A DNA stretch of 64,000 nucleotides from Embleya sp045207785 (GTDB lineage Bacteria > Actinomycetota > Actinomycetes > Streptomycetales > Streptomycetaceae): positions 3,069,399 through 3,133,398 of the forward strand of contig NZ_CP108777.1 of assembly GCF_045207785.1 (NCBI RefSeq), given 5' to 3'. This document shows, in pieces, positions 36,201-46,033 of the stretch. The notes under the pieces are model-generated. The model was not told the DNA's origin, did no database searches, and worked only from the letters and a program-made list of their open reading frames with translations. A program made the position numbers and the translations under genes. Position 1 is the first letter of the stretch. Each line of letters begins with the position of its first letter.

Positions 36201-38046
36201 CGGTGGCGCCGTTCTGTCCCCAGGCGACCCAGCCGCTGTTCCACACCTCCTTGCCGCCGTCGGAGAGGTCGTTGAGGGCGAACCACAGGTCGCCGTCGTC
36301 ACCGTCGGGGTCGTTGCGGTCGGCCATCAGGTCGAGCCGGCCCACGTGGGGGTTGAGGCGGCCGATGTAGCCGCAGTTCCCGGACTCGGACCCGGCGCCG
36401 TTGACGGGGGCGGGGTCGGTGCGCAGGTTGGTGGGCGGGTCGGGGCGGGTGTTGTAGACCACGGTCAGGAATGTGTCGGTGGCCTCGCGGGAGACGCGCT
36501 TGAAACCGTTGTTGGAATCGGTCCTGGTCTCGTTGCCGTACAGGCCGAAGGTCACCGAGGTCCAGTGGGTGCGCGCGGAGATCTGGCCGGTGACATCGAA
36601 GTCCAGGAGCTGATTCCCGCAGGCGTACGAACCAGCGGCCCACTGTGAGGCGGCGGTGGGCTGGTTGTTCCACGTGGTCTGCGTGGTCAGGGTGTCGGAG
36701 ACTTCCTTGAGGTAGACCGGCTGGGGGTTCTTGTCGCATTCCCCGATGGCGGAGTAGACCTGCTTGGCGTTGAACGTGGCCGATTTGACGACCTTGCCGT
36801 CAAGGCCGACCGGAACCCGGAAGTAGCTGCGTTCCAGGCCGGTCTTGATCCGCCAGTGCTGGTATCCGATGCCGGGCTGGTAGTCGGTGCGACCCCAGCC
36901 GGGAGTGTCCTCGTACGCGGACTGCACCCACCCCCACATGCCGGCGGTCTTCTTCACCGGTGTCCAGCTGGGGTCGATGTAGACGGGGAAGACGGTGTCC
37001 GCGCCCGCGAGCAGCGAGGTGTCCGCGCCCAGCGTCAGGGAGGCGCCGACCAGCTTCGTGTCCAGGTTCGCGGTCTCGGCGAACGCGCCGGGACGGTGTG
37101 CGTCGGAGACGAGTTCGCCCTGCGGCACGCCTGCGGTGTCGGACGTCGTGGCTTCGGCGTCGGCGGTCGACGCGGAGCGGGCGTTCGTGCGTGCGGCGGA
37201 GCCCGCGGCCTTGGGGACGGTGCGCGAGTCCCACATGCGCGGGGTCGGGGCGATGAAGGCGGGGGAGCCGTCGCCCGCCTTGGCGACGAGCGTTCCGTCG
37301 CCCTCCTCGGCGAGCGTGACGCCGCCGGTGGCGACGGTGAGCCTGAGCGTGGCCAGGGCCGGGTTCGCGGCGGCCTGGGGGGTCTTGACGATCAGCGTGT
37401 GGGAGAAGCCGCCCTTCTCTGTGGCCGTCACCTTCAGGTCCACGTCCGCGAACACCCCCGGATACAACGCGCCCGCGCCGTCCAGGACGGGACGGGGCAG
37501 CACCGTCGGCCAGCTGAGCGAGAGGGCGTGCCCCTCGCTGGTCATCGACGCCAGGACGTTGTCCCCGCCGCCACCCAGGACCAGGTCGCCGGTGGTGGCC
37601 ACCGGCCGCACCTTCCCGTCCGAGGAGACCTTCAGCGTCGGGTCCAGGTCGACCCAGGTCCCGGTCTTGTCGGTGCGGGACGGCTCGACCGTGCGCTTGA
37701 GCGACAGGGTCCCGTCGGGCATCGCGGTGACGGTGTCGGTGTCGGTCGTCAGGGCGGGGACCGCGACGGGTTTGCCCGTGCTCCGCGCCGTCGCGGCCGC
37801 GCTCTCCTCGGCCCGCGCGTTCGGCCTGCCCGCCGGAGCGGGATTCGTCGAACCGCCCGCGACGTTCGCTCCAAAGGCCTCGGCGTGCTCGGGCGCGGCG
37901 GACGCCCGGACGTTCCCGGACGTGTCGGGGACGGCGGCGCGGGCGGCGGGCGCGAGCACGCCGCACGTGAGGGTGAGGCCGACCAGGCCGCACACGGCGG
38001 CCGAGATTCGGGGTCGTATTCGGGCGTGGCGGGGTGGAAGCCCCAT
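33280..38046 (-). CDS. large secreted FG-GAP/LGFP-repeat protein, RHS-locus partner
   Basis: A 1588-residue exported protein. The ATG at 38046 is chosen because AAGGAG lies eight bases before it and because a signal peptide (ISAAVCGLVGLTLTCGVLAPAARA) starts directly after it; the frame is open for 28 more codons upstream. A DNRLRE-like beta region (residues about 350-530) and fibronectin/Ig-like parts follow. FG-GAP-type blades (DLDGDDRADLWAQ, ITAGNLDDNPHADLIAI) and LGFP repeats (GYLGFPTSDEYTAFGG) then run to the end. LGFP repeats are associated with cell-envelope binding. Its divergent position next to the RHS toxin is a layout I recall from other Streptomyces and suggests joint function at the cell surface. 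Confidence 0.8.
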   Translation of the reverse strand: MGLPPRHARIRPRISAAVCGLVGLTLTCGVLAPAARAAVPDTSGNVRASAAPEHAEAFGANVAGGSTNPAPAGRPNARAEESAAATARSTGKPVAVPALTTDTDTVTAMPDGTLSLKRTVEPSRTDKTGTWVDLDPTLKVSSDGKVRPVATTGDLVLGGGGDNVLASMTSEGHALSLSWPTVLPRPVLDGAGALYPGVFADVDLKVTATEKGGFSHTLIVKTPQAAANPALATLRLTVATGGVTLAEEGDGTLVAKAGDGSPAFIAPTPRMWDSRTVPKAAGSAARTNARSASTADAEATTSDTAGVPQGELVSDAHRPGAFAETANLDTKLVGASLTLGADTSLLAGADTVFPVYIDPSWTPVKKTAGMWGWVQSAYEDTPGWGRTDYQPGIGYQHWRIKTGLERSYFRVPVGLDGKVVKSATFNAKQVYSAIGECDKNPQPVYLKEVSDTLTTQTTWNNQPTAASQWAAGSYACGNQLLDFDVTGQISARTHWTSVTFGLYGNETRTDSNNGFKRVSREATDTFLTVVYNTRPDPPTNLRTDPAPVNGAGSESGNCGYIGRLNPHVGRLDLMADRNDPDGDDGDLWFALNDLSDGGKEVWNSGWVAWGQNGATGHGYAPVDVLVSGHDFRWSVKGGDGSGGMESAWSDSCAFTVDGTVPEVTGITSTDYPASGSNKPAGDKGTFTVTARDGESGVDRVEYVLNAVMPVGPANQATWNEQKHTWEIVDLPVPGWSGNTLTVRAVDRAGNQTQNATYDFYAPMNPAATIRLGDITGDTRVDMLTVADTGDLVMYDAGSDPRKGGRLASRAATGPMNPAAPTWQGALFTHRGGAGAQADDLWALADGHLYTYRNSETRAIPNANPKGLAANDNQYYGPRNRREVTRPPHCDNPAAADRVCPGYDANTWNAVRQMIAAGDVDGDRTMDLFVVEQTPAEKTAGTSRLYLMSGNGVPGQFRTTARFLGTGDWTNYDLLAPGDVTGDQRPDLWARDRRDGALYQYPSRVTAGVTDPAALADNSTRVRIASDLTVTAYPTLRADGDLDGDDRADLWAQALDGGIYIVLANKPGSSTAFAPGILLANRTTPDDTCRTYPSATARTTPDAVKLCGPVLAKYIASGELTGELGYPVTGTVRDGDGDGWWADFEADSGDATAAASINYSRYTGAWIVRGTVRDKWLAGGGTRGILGYPVSDETPLLDGAGTRFGAISRFTGTPANGAGAITAGNAGVHELHGDIYDHWESLGGARGFLGLPSTDQTTTPDKPGAYNHFRLPGSTTDDASIYWSTATGAQAVYGAIRDRWAALGWENGYLGFPTSDEYTAFGGRRSDFQGGYIHWTPGAAVDTPYAPQRDIATADLTGDGRTDVVTIDDSGSLWLHATNPDGTLRPPTGLWPDAGWQGMAAVTAGNFNGDAHDDLVGLSMNGYLWLYAGHGDGTLAPGVPLWPDNGWQGMGAITGGDFNNDGKSDIAAIWDDGSLMLYPGDGNTHLGPAISMWPDQTWKGMRLTAGGDFNTDGKADLVAVSGAGNLYLYTGRGTTTNGAALNPAIPLWPNNSWSTIRDITAGNLDDNPHADLIAIWDDGTLHTYPNLTP

Positions 38047-38315
38047 CGCGGCTGCTCCTTGCAAGGCCGGGGAGCCCGGCGCGAGTGCGCATAGGCGGAG
38101 GGAAAGTAGCGGGTCACGGCGAGTAACCACAACCGAAAAGTTTATGTGACCCGACTCACACTCATTCGGAATGCAATCCCGTGATCACGATCCGTTATTC
38201 GCGCTGGTAGGCCTTTCGGATGCAAGGGATGATCGCGACTTCTCACAGCCCTGCGACCATCCACGACGCCTTTTCGTTGTAGTGATTCAAATCTCATCCA
38301 ACGCCGGAACCTTGA

Positions 38316-38344
38316 TTGTCAATAAAACGCTTGGCCCATAGCCT
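38316..38344 (+). promoter_or_regulatory. sigma-70-type promoter for the RHS toxin operon
   Basis: TTGTCA (38316-38321), a 17-base spacer and TAGCCT (38339-38344) lie in an unusually AT-rich 250-bp divergent intergenic region, about 65 bases upstream of the toxin start. The same region should hold the promoter of the leftward FG-GAP gene. Confidence 0.5.
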
Positions 38345-38410
38345 GCGCCTCTCATTTGGTCTTTCGCCCGTTCCTCGGGGGCGGGAACGGCGGGACGCAG
38401 GGTGGCTGGC

Positions 38411-41400
38411 ATGAGCGTGGGGTCCTGGAGGATCGGCGGCACAAACAAGCGCGGACGCCGGGGCATCGCCCGGCCTCTGGTCGTGGTCGGCACCGTCCTG
38501 GCGCTGTTCGCGTCCGTGGGCCCGGCCCAGGCGCAGGGCCTGCTCGTCGACCCGAGGAACAAACCGGCCTGGTCCCCGAGCCCCCTCGACCACATGCCCT
38601 CGGTCGGCGGCTCGGACGCACCGAAACCCAAGATCCAACCGCTGACCGGCGACGGACGCCCCGCCTGGAAACCGGCCAAGGCCCAGTGGCCCGCGCCGCT
38701 GGAGGCCGAGACCGTCCCCGCTCCCGAATCGGCCACCCGATCCTCGGGACTGGCGGCCCTGCTCGCCGCCCCGGGCCAGGGCCGCGTCGGCGACAGCCCG
38801 ATCCGCGTCACCACCCCCGCCGGAGGCGCACCCTCCCCGCTCAAGCCCCGCACCGCGCTCGCCCCGAACACCGCCCCGGCGCCCGCGAAGGTCAAGGTCA
38901 CCCTCGCCGACCGGGCGGCCACCGACCGCGCCGGCGTCGACGGCGTCCTGCTGAGCATCGGCCGCACCGACGGCCGCACCGACACCGGCCGGGTCACCGT
39001 CTCCATCGACTACTCCGCCTTCCGCGACGCCTTCGGCGCGGACTGGTCCACACGCCTTCGCCTGTTCGCCCTGCCCGAATGCGCCCTGACCACCCCGGAC
39101 CGCGCCGAGTGCCGCACCCGCACCCCGATCGACAACTCCCGCAACGACCGCATCACCCAGCGCGTCACCGCCGACATCGACCTCCCCGCCCGCACCGCGG
39201 CCGACCCGGCCGCCACCGGCCGCATGGTGCTGGCCGCGACCGCCGCGGACGCCGGCCCCTCCGGCGACTTCAAGGCGACCTCGCTGTCCGCCTCCGGCTC
39301 CTGGACCGCCGGCGGCAACTCCGGCTCCCTGAACTGGAGTTACCCGATCCCGGTCCCACCCGCGATCGGCGGAACCGCCCCCCAGATCAACCTGGCCTAC
39401 AACTCGGGCGGCGTCGACGGCCGCACCACCTCCACCAACAACCAGGCCTCCTGGATCGGCGAGGGCTGGGAGTACTCGCCCGGCTTCGTCGAGCGCTCCT
39501 ACCAGGCGTGCGCCAAGGACGGCCAGGACAAATCAGGCGAGATGTGCTGGTCCGACCAGAACTCCCTCACCCTCTCCCTCAACGGCCGCTCCTCCACCCT
39601 CCTTCGCGACGACGTCTCCAAGACCTGGCGCCTGCAGGAGGACGACGGCTCCCGCATCGAACTCCTCACCGGCGCGAGCAACGGCGACGACGACGGCGAA
39701 CACTGGAGGCTGACCGCCACCGACGGCGTCCAGTACTACTTCGGCGCCGGCCACAAACCCGGCAACGGCAACACCGGCCCCGCCACCAACGCCACCTGGA
39801 CCTCACCCGTCTACGGCAACAACACCGGCGAACCCTGCAACAAGGCATCCGGATTCGACGCCTCCTGGTGCCAACAGGCCTGGCGCTGGAACCTCGACCA
39901 CGTCGTCGACGCCCGCGGCGGCCTGGTCACCTTCACCTACAACGAAGAGAAGAACAACTACACCCGCGGCGCCGTCCTCGTCGGCTCCGGCACCCTCACC
40001 CCCTACACCCGCGGCGGCACCCTCGCCGCCATCACCTACGGCTCCAAGACCACCGACACCACCGAGCCCACCGCGCAGATCCTCTTCGACACGGCGGAGC
40101 GCTGCTTGAAGAAGGACGGCTTCGACTGCGACCCGGCCAAGATGACCAAGGCCAACGCCGCCAAATGGCCCGACGTCCCCGTCGACAAGGTCTGCGCCGC
40201 CACCGGCACCTGCGAGCAGTACGGCCAGACGTTCTTCTCCACCCGCCGCCTCACCAAGATCACCACCCAGACCCGGGTCGGCACCGGCTACCGGACCGTC
40301 GACGAATACGCCCTCGACCAGGACTACCCCGACCCCCAGGACGGCTCCACCGCCACCCTGTGGCTCAACTCGATCACCCACACCGCCTACGACGGCACCA
40401 AGAAGATCGACACACCCTCCGTCGACTTCACCGGCAAGTTCAAGCCCAACCGCGTCGACGCGGGCGGCGACATGGCCCCGCCGATGAACCGCCGCCGCAT
40501 CACCGGCATCACCAACGAGACCGGCGGCCAGACGACCGTCGACTACAACGACCCCGAATGCACCCCCGCCGCGCTGCCCACCCCGGACGCCAACACCAAG
40601 GCGTGCCACCCCACATGGTGGAGCTACGGCGACTCCGAACCCGTCCTGCACTGGTTCCACAAGTACACCGTCGCCCAGGTCACCCAACACGACCCCACCA
40701 CCCACGGCGCCGTCGACACCTCCACCCGCTACGAATACCTCGGCGGCGCGGCCTGGCACCGCGACGACTCCGAACTCACCGAGGACAAGGAAGCCTCCAA
40801 GCCCAAGTCCAAGGACCGCCGCACCTGGAACGACTACCGCGGCTACGCCGAGGTGATCACCCGCTCCGGCGCCGGCCCGGACAAGGTCACCAAGTCCAAG
40901 TCGCTGTACCTGCGCGGCATGGACGGCGACGTCAGGAAGGACGGCTCCAAGCGCGAGGTCACCGTCACCGACTCCGCCGGCACGGTGATCACCGACGCGA
41001 ACCCCCTGCAGGGCTTCGCCTACGAGACGCAGACCTTCGACGGCAACGACGTCGGCAACAAGGTCGTCTCCACCACCTCCTTGCGGCCGTGGACGTCCGC
41101 GACCACCGCGACCCACAAACGCGCCCGCGATCTTCCGGACCTCACCGCGCAGATGACGCGCACCGACCGGACGCACACCCGCGACCTCCTCGCCGACGAC
41201 ACCTGGCGCAAGATCCGCAAGGAAACCACGTACGACCCCACCTACGGGCTGCCCACCGAGGTCGCGGACTTCGCCGACAACCTCGACCCGTTCTGCACCA
41301 CCACGACCTACGCGCACAACACCACCGCGTGGATCATCGGCAAGCCCACCGAGGTCGTCTCCGTCGTCGGCGACTGCGCGACGACCCCGACCCAGAGCAC

Positions 41401-44400
41401 CGTCTACGCCCAATCACGCGTCTACTACGACGGGCTCGCCCTCGGCCAGGTCGGCGCCGTCGGTGATGTGACGGCGACCGAGGCGGCCACCGACTACAAG
41501 GCCGGCGCCCCGGAGTGGCTCACCACCGCGAAGTCGGAGTACGACGCCCACGGACGCGTGGTCAAGGCCACCGACGCCGAGAACAACGTCACCACCACCG
41601 CGTACGAACCCGCCGCCGGAGCGCTGCCGACCCGCACGACGGTCACCAACGCCAAGGGCTGGACGTCCGTCCAGGAGTTCGCCGGCCCGCGCAACCTGCC
41701 GGTCAGGACCGTCGACGCCAACGGCCTCGTCATGCAGCAGGAATACGACGCCCTCGGCCGCCTGATCGCGGTGTGGCAGCCCGGACACGCCAAGACCGCC
41801 GACGCGGACCTCCAGTTCGCCTACCAGGTCAACAAGACCGCGCCCTCGGTGGTCACCACCAGGACACTGCGGATCAACGGCCGTTACACCATCGCCAACA
41901 GCATCCTGGGCGCCTTCCTGCAGCCGCGCCAGAGCCAGACCAGCCCCGGCAACGAGGCCGGTGGACGCCTGGTCGCGGACACCTTCTACGACAGCCTCGG
42001 CCGCCCGCTCAAGACCAACCAGCCGTACTACGAGTCCGGTGCCGAGCCGAACGGCTCGGTGTTCGTCGCCACCGACACCCAGGTTCCCGCGCAGACGACC
42101 TTCACCTACGACGGGCAGGGCCGCAAGACGGCCGAGGGGTTCTCCTCCAAGACGATCAAGCAATGGGAGACCCGCACCGCCTACCAGGGCGCGGACAAGG
42201 TGACCGTCACGCCCCCCGCCGGCGGCGTCAAGACGATGTCGACCAACGATGCCCGCGGCAAGCCGACCGAACTGCGCGAGTACCGCAACGACGACCCCAC
42301 GGGCACCGACTTCACCGCGATCACCTACACGTACACCCCGCGCGAGGAACTCAAGTCCGTCACCGACGCCGGCGGCAACACCTGGACCTACACGTACGAC
42401 TTCCTCGGCCGCAGGACCCACACCGAGGACCCCGACAAGGGCCCCTCGGACACCGCCTATGACAAGGTCGGCCGAGTCCTCACGACCACCGACGCGCGCG
42501 GCCAACAGTTGCACTACGCGTACGACCAACTCGGCCGCAAGACGAGTCTGTACAAGGGCGCCACCGCCAAACCGGAGAACCTCCTCGCCGGATGGTTCTA
42601 CGACACCCTGGCCAAGGGACAACAGGACAAGTCGATCCGCTACGTCGGCGGCGCCGCCGGAGCCCAGTACGTCAGCGAGATCACCGGCTTCGACGCCGAC
42701 TCCTACCGCCCCACCGGCACCCGCGTGACCATCCCCGCCGCCGAGGGCAAGCTCGCCGGCGTCTACCAGACCACGAGCACCTACGAGAAGCTCACCGGCC
42801 GGCCCACCTCCCTCACCCTGCCCGCCCACGGCGGCCTGCCCGCCGAGGACCTGGGCTACAGCTACCTGGCCACCGGCCAACTCGGCGGCCTCGCCGGGCA
42901 GGATCCCTACCTCTTCTGGGCCGACTACGACGAACTCGGCCGCAACACCCGGGCCTACCTGGGCTCCGAGTTCACCCTCGCCTCCTTCACCAGCAAATAC
43001 GACGACGCCACCGGCCGCCTCCTCGGCACCGAATGGGCCAAATCCACCGCCGACACCCCCGTCGACGTCACCTCCTACACCTACAAGCCCAGCGGCGACG
43101 TCACCTCGATCAGCACCAAACGCGACACCAACACCACCGACACCCAATGCTTCACCTACGACGGCAACCGTCGCCTGAAGCAGGCCTGGACCGACACCGC
43201 CGGCACCACCACCGAACCCGCGCCCAAGGTCCCCGGCATCGGCGGCTGCGTCACCCAGACCCCGACCAAGACGACGGTCGGCGGCCCGGACCCGTACTGG
43301 CAGACGTTCGACTACGACGCCGTCGGCAACCGCACCAAACTCGTCGAACACGACGTCACCGACGACCCGGCCAAGAACGTCACCACCGAATACGGCTACC
43401 GCGCCGGCGCCAAGCCCACCGACCGCACCCACCGCCTGGACACGGTCACCGTCAAGACAGGCACCCGCGAAGCCGTCACCACCAACCTGACCTACGACCC
43501 GAACGGCAACACCAAGACCCGACCCGGCACCGACGCCAACCTCCAGACCCTCACCTGGAACGAAGAGGACAAGCTCACCACCGTCGCCACCGCGACGAGC
43601 ACGAGCAGCTACCTCTACGACGCCGACGGCAACCGCATCGTCCGCCGCGAGAACGGCAAGACCACCCTCTACCTGGGCAGCGACGAACTCACCACCAACA
43701 CCAACGGCACCGGCCCGGTCATCGGCACCCGCTACTACCCCACAGCTGGCGGCGCCACCGTCATCCGCAACGGCACCGGCACGCTCACCTACATGGCGGC
43801 GGACAACCACGGCACCGCAAACAGCACCCTCGACGCCACCACCCTGACCGCGACCCGCCGCCAGTCCAAGCCGTTCGGCGAACCCCGCGGCGCACAGCCC
43901 ACCCAGGCCAACGGCCAATGGCCCGACGACAAGGGCTTCCTCGGCAAGCCCATGGACGCCACCGGCCTCACCCACATCGGCGCCCGCGAATACGACCCCA
44001 CCCTTGGCCGCTTCATCAGCGTCGACCCGCTCATGGATTTGTCTGATACCCAACAAATGCACGGGTACACGTACAGCAACAATTCCCCGGTAACCCTGAG
44101 CGATCCGACCGGATTGCTTGCGGGGCAGATGGGGAACAGGCGGCGGGACAAGTCCGGTGGTGGGGGAAGCCTGGGAAACAGGCAGCGGAACGAGCGCACC
44201 GGTGATAGCGCACCGGTCACAACCGGCGGCGGAACCGATAGGACCGGCGGCGGCAGCGGGTGTAGGCAGTACATAGAGATTTGCAAACCAGCCACCAGTA
44301 TGACTGTCATCGTGCCACCGGAGTTCAAGAAGGGCACCAAGACTCCAGACCGCAACGACTACGTGCAAATAGGCGCTGGACTCCTGGCGGGTGGGTATCG

Positions 44401-45481
44401 AGCCTTTGATCCATGCGCCCTGACAAGCGGGTATTTCGTAGGTAAACGTTGCGGATCCGATATGGTCGATGACTGGGCTGCTCGGAATGGTCTGAATGAA
44501 TCGCCGTACGGATGCGACGGTGTCATGGACTGTGAAGACGATTACGGTAATGGCAAGAAGCTATTCAGTGTCCTGAGTTTGATGGCTGGTGCGGCCAGTT
44601 TCTCGGGGAACACTGTCGTTCGTATCCCCTGCAACAGCTTCTTGCCTGAAACCCAGATTCTGATGGCGGACGGACTTCGTCAGCCAATTCAAGACATTAA
44701 ACCTGGCGACGTCGTGTTGGCCACCGACCCCGAAACCGGAGAGAGCAAACCTCGTACTGTCCTGGCGTCGATCACCACGGAGGATGACAAGGATTTCGCC
44801 GACGTCACTGTCATGACAGACCAGGGTGACGCATCCATCATCGCCACCGCGCACCACGTTTTTTGGGTCCCAGACCTGAAGCAATGGGTCGATGCCAGCG
44901 ACCTCAAGCCCGGCCAATGGCTCCTGGCCTCCGGCGGAACGTGGGTTCGAGTGAGTGCTGTTCGCCTATTCGGACAGCCGGCCCGCACGTACAACCTGAC
45001 CGTTGACACAGATCACACCTACTATGTCGGGGTTGGAGACCAAGACGTCCTCGTTCATAACTGCGGGGCCGAGCTGCTATCCAGGGCTCGCCAGCTTCAT
45101 GGGACGAGGGCAGATGAGGTTTCTACCGTTGCTGTTGCTCGAGTGCAGAATGTGCGTGATCCGAATAAGATTGAAACCTGGGTGGCAACTGAACGCACCG
45201 GGCTTCCTAACGAGTGGCGAGGTGGTGCGGCCCCTCTGCGCGGGGAGCGCTATATTCCTGGCGAAGGACATGCGGAGGCAACAATTATCAACGCGACGAA
45301 TGGTCAATGGAATATCATCGGAATGGCATCTTCGACGCGTATGTGCCCGGGCTGCCTTGCTCAAGCTAGACAGAGAGGTCTGACCCAAAGCGATATCGGT
45401 AAAGGTAACGGGATTTCCTCGACTGGAAATACGCCATGGCGTGTGGTTCTCGGTGGCGGATCGGTGGAAGGTGGATCATGA
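38411..45481 (+). CDS. RHS-repeat polymorphic toxin with HINT domain and deaminase-like C-terminus
   Basis: A protein of roughly 2357 residues from the ATG at 38411. It has a basic start and hydrophobic signal (ARPLVVVGTVLALFASVGPAQA), then an SpvB-like beta region (SLNWSYPIPVPPAIGGTAPQ), many YD/RHS repeats (YDxxGR) and the RHS end motif LGRFISVDPLMDLSDTQQMHGYTY (about residue 1865-1890). A HINT autoprocessing domain runs from CNSFLPETQILMADG (about 2072) to VLVHNC (about 2217). The final 139 residues carry GHAEATIINA (His-Ala-Glu) and TRMCPGCLAQ (C-x-x-C), the zinc site of the nucleotide-deaminase superfamily. The RHS shell should encase the toxin until release. From about 44033 the GC content drops sharply, indicating a swapped tip. 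Confidence 0.85.
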   Translation: MSVGSWRIGGTNKRGRRGIARPLVVVGTVLALFASVGPAQAQGLLVDPRNKPAWSPSPLDHMPSVGGSDAPKPKIQPLTGDGRPAWKPAKAQWPAPLEAETVPAPESATRSSGLAALLAAPGQGRVGDSPIRVTTPAGGAPSPLKPRTALAPNTAPAPAKVKVTLADRAATDRAGVDGVLLSIGRTDGRTDTGRVTVSIDYSAFRDAFGADWSTRLRLFALPECALTTPDRAECRTRTPIDNSRNDRITQRVTADIDLPARTAADPAATGRMVLAATAADAGPSGDFKATSLSASGSWTAGGNSGSLNWSYPIPVPPAIGGTAPQINLAYNSGGVDGRTTSTNNQASWIGEGWEYSPGFVERSYQACAKDGQDKSGEMCWSDQNSLTLSLNGRSSTLLRDDVSKTWRLQEDDGSRIELLTGASNGDDDGEHWRLTATDGVQYYFGAGHKPGNGNTGPATNATWTSPVYGNNTGEPCNKASGFDASWCQQAWRWNLDHVVDARGGLVTFTYNEEKNNYTRGAVLVGSGTLTPYTRGGTLAAITYGSKTTDTTEPTAQILFDTAERCLKKDGFDCDPAKMTKANAAKWPDVPVDKVCAATGTCEQYGQTFFSTRRLTKITTQTRVGTGYRTVDEYALDQDYPDPQDGSTATLWLNSITHTAYDGTKKIDTPSVDFTGKFKPNRVDAGGDMAPPMNRRRITGITNETGGQTTVDYNDPECTPAALPTPDANTKACHPTWWSYGDSEPVLHWFHKYTVAQVTQHDPTTHGAVDTSTRYEYLGGAAWHRDDSELTEDKEASKPKSKDRRTWNDYRGYAEVITRSGAGPDKVTKSKSLYLRGMDGDVRKDGSKREVTVTDSAGTVITDANPLQGFAYETQTFDGNDVGNKVVSTTSLRPWTSATTATHKRARDLPDLTAQMTRTDRTHTRDLLADDTWRKIRKETTYDPTYGLPTEVADFADNLDPFCTTTTYAHNTTAWIIGKPTEVVSVVGDCATTPTQSTVYAQSRVYYDGLALGQVGAVGDVTATEAATDYKAGAPEWLTTAKSEYDAHGRVVKATDAENNVTTTAYEPAAGALPTRTTVTNAKGWTSVQEFAGPRNLPVRTVDANGLVMQQEYDALGRLIAVWQPGHAKTADADLQFAYQVNKTAPSVVTTRTLRINGRYTIANSILGAFLQPRQSQTSPGNEAGGRLVADTFYDSLGRPLKTNQPYYESGAEPNGSVFVATDTQVPAQTTFTYDGQGRKTAEGFSSKTIKQWETRTAYQGADKVTVTPPAGGVKTMSTNDARGKPTELREYRNDDPTGTDFTAITYTYTPREELKSVTDAGGNTWTYTYDFLGRRTHTEDPDKGPSDTAYDKVGRVLTTTDARGQQLHYAYDQLGRKTSLYKGATAKPENLLAGWFYDTLAKGQQDKSIRYVGGAAGAQYVSEITGFDADSYRPTGTRVTIPAAEGKLAGVYQTTSTYEKLTGRPTSLTLPAHGGLPAEDLGYSYLATGQLGGLAGQDPYLFWADYDELGRNTRAYLGSEFTLASFTSKYDDATGRLLGTEWAKSTADTPVDVTSYTYKPSGDVTSISTKRDTNTTDTQCFTYDGNRRLKQAWTDTAGTTTEPAPKVPGIGGCVTQTPTKTTVGGPDPYWQTFDYDAVGNRTKLVEHDVTDDPAKNVTTEYGYRAGAKPTDRTHRLDTVTVKTGTREAVTTNLTYDPNGNTKTRPGTDANLQTLTWNEEDKLTTVATATSTSSYLYDADGNRIVRRENGKTTLYLGSDELTTNTNGTGPVIGTRYYPTAGGATVIRNGTGTLTYMAADNHGTANSTLDATTLTATRRQSKPFGEPRGAQPTQANGQWPDDKGFLGKPMDATGLTHIGAREYDPTLGRFISVDPLMDLSDTQQMHGYTYSNNSPVTLSDPTGLLAGQMGNRRRDKSGGGGSLGNRQRNERTGDSAPVTTGGGTDRTGGGSGCRQYIEICKPATSMTVIVPPEFKKGTKTPDRNDYVQIGAGLLAGGYRAFDPCALTSGYFVGKRCGSDMVDDWAARNGLNESPYGCDGVMDCEDDYGNGKKLFSVLSLMAGAASFSGNTVVRIPCNSFLPETQILMADGLRQPIQDIKPGDVVLATDPETGESKPRTVLASITTEDDKDFADVTVMTDQGDASIIATAHHVFWVPDLKQWVDASDLKPGQWLLASGGTWVRVSAVRLFGQPARTYNLTVDTDHTYYVGVGDQDVLVHNCGAELLSRARQLHGTRADEVSTVAVARVQNVRDPNKIETWVATERTGLPNEWRGGAAPLRGERYIPGEGHAEATIINATNGQWNIIGMASSTRMCPGCLAQARQRGLTQSDIGKGNGISSTGNTPWRVVLGGGSVEGGS

Positions 45482-46029
45482 ACCTCGTGAAACTCCGGGG
45501 AGCGCTTTGCCTAGTGCGGATGAAGCCTATCCTTGAGATGGCCTCAACGCCTTTTCTGGTAGAGATTGACTCTATCGTTGCGGCATGCAGCATGCATGAA
45601 GCGCCAGATCTCTCGGCGGAAGTGGGTTCACTGAGAGAGTGGCGTTGTCGAATCGGGATGCTCGATGACTCTCTGGCCCGGGAGTATTTTCAGTCGACAG
45701 CGGCAGGGATTGCGATTCTTGTTGCAGAGCCGCACGAGATAACCCCTACGGAGGTTAATTGGAGGATTTCTTCAAGCGTCGCAAATTTCTGGGACTCGTG
45801 TGATGATATTCTTCATCGTACCGAGGGGTATTCGAGGGGTGAACTTGTAGGCATCAAGACAACTCTTCGAGGCGTGGAGGATATTTGGAGAGATAGGGAT
45901 TTCGAAATTCTTGCTTCGCAAGCTGATCCGCGTATTGCCTTTCTTGATCGCCTGGCGAAAATCCAATCCAATGTGCCTCGGCGAGTGGAAGTTGCACGAA
46001 TTGTCGCAGATTGTGCGGGCTGGTTGTAA
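45478..46029 (+). CDS. cognate immunity protein of the RHS toxin (inferred)
   Basis: A 183-residue soluble protein whose ATG overlaps the toxin stop codon (ATGA), so the two are translated together. It shares the toxin tip's lower GC content and A/T-ending codons, supporting joint acquisition. No family is recognised: residues include SAEVGSLREWRCRIGMLDDSLAREYFQ and a helical C-terminus. The immunity role rests on position, the usual layout of toxin-immunity pairs. A start 14 codons earlier lies inside the toxin gene and is rejected. Confidence 0.65.
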   Translation: MNLVKLRGALCLVRMKPILEMASTPFLVEIDSIVAACSMHEAPDLSAEVGSLREWRCRIGMLDDSLAREYFQSTAAGIAILVAEPHEITPTEVNWRISSSVANFWDSCDDILHRTEGYSRGELVGIKTTLRGVEDIWRDRDFEILASQADPRIAFLDRLAKIQSNVPRRVEVARIVADCAGWL

Positions 46030-46033
46030 AGAA

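Noticed and set aside
32855..36286. A 1143-codon leftward frame overlapping the FG-GAP protein gene
   Set aside because: It is the shadow of the real gene in another frame, arginine-rich and without domains. Only its last part coincides with a separate small frameshifted gene.
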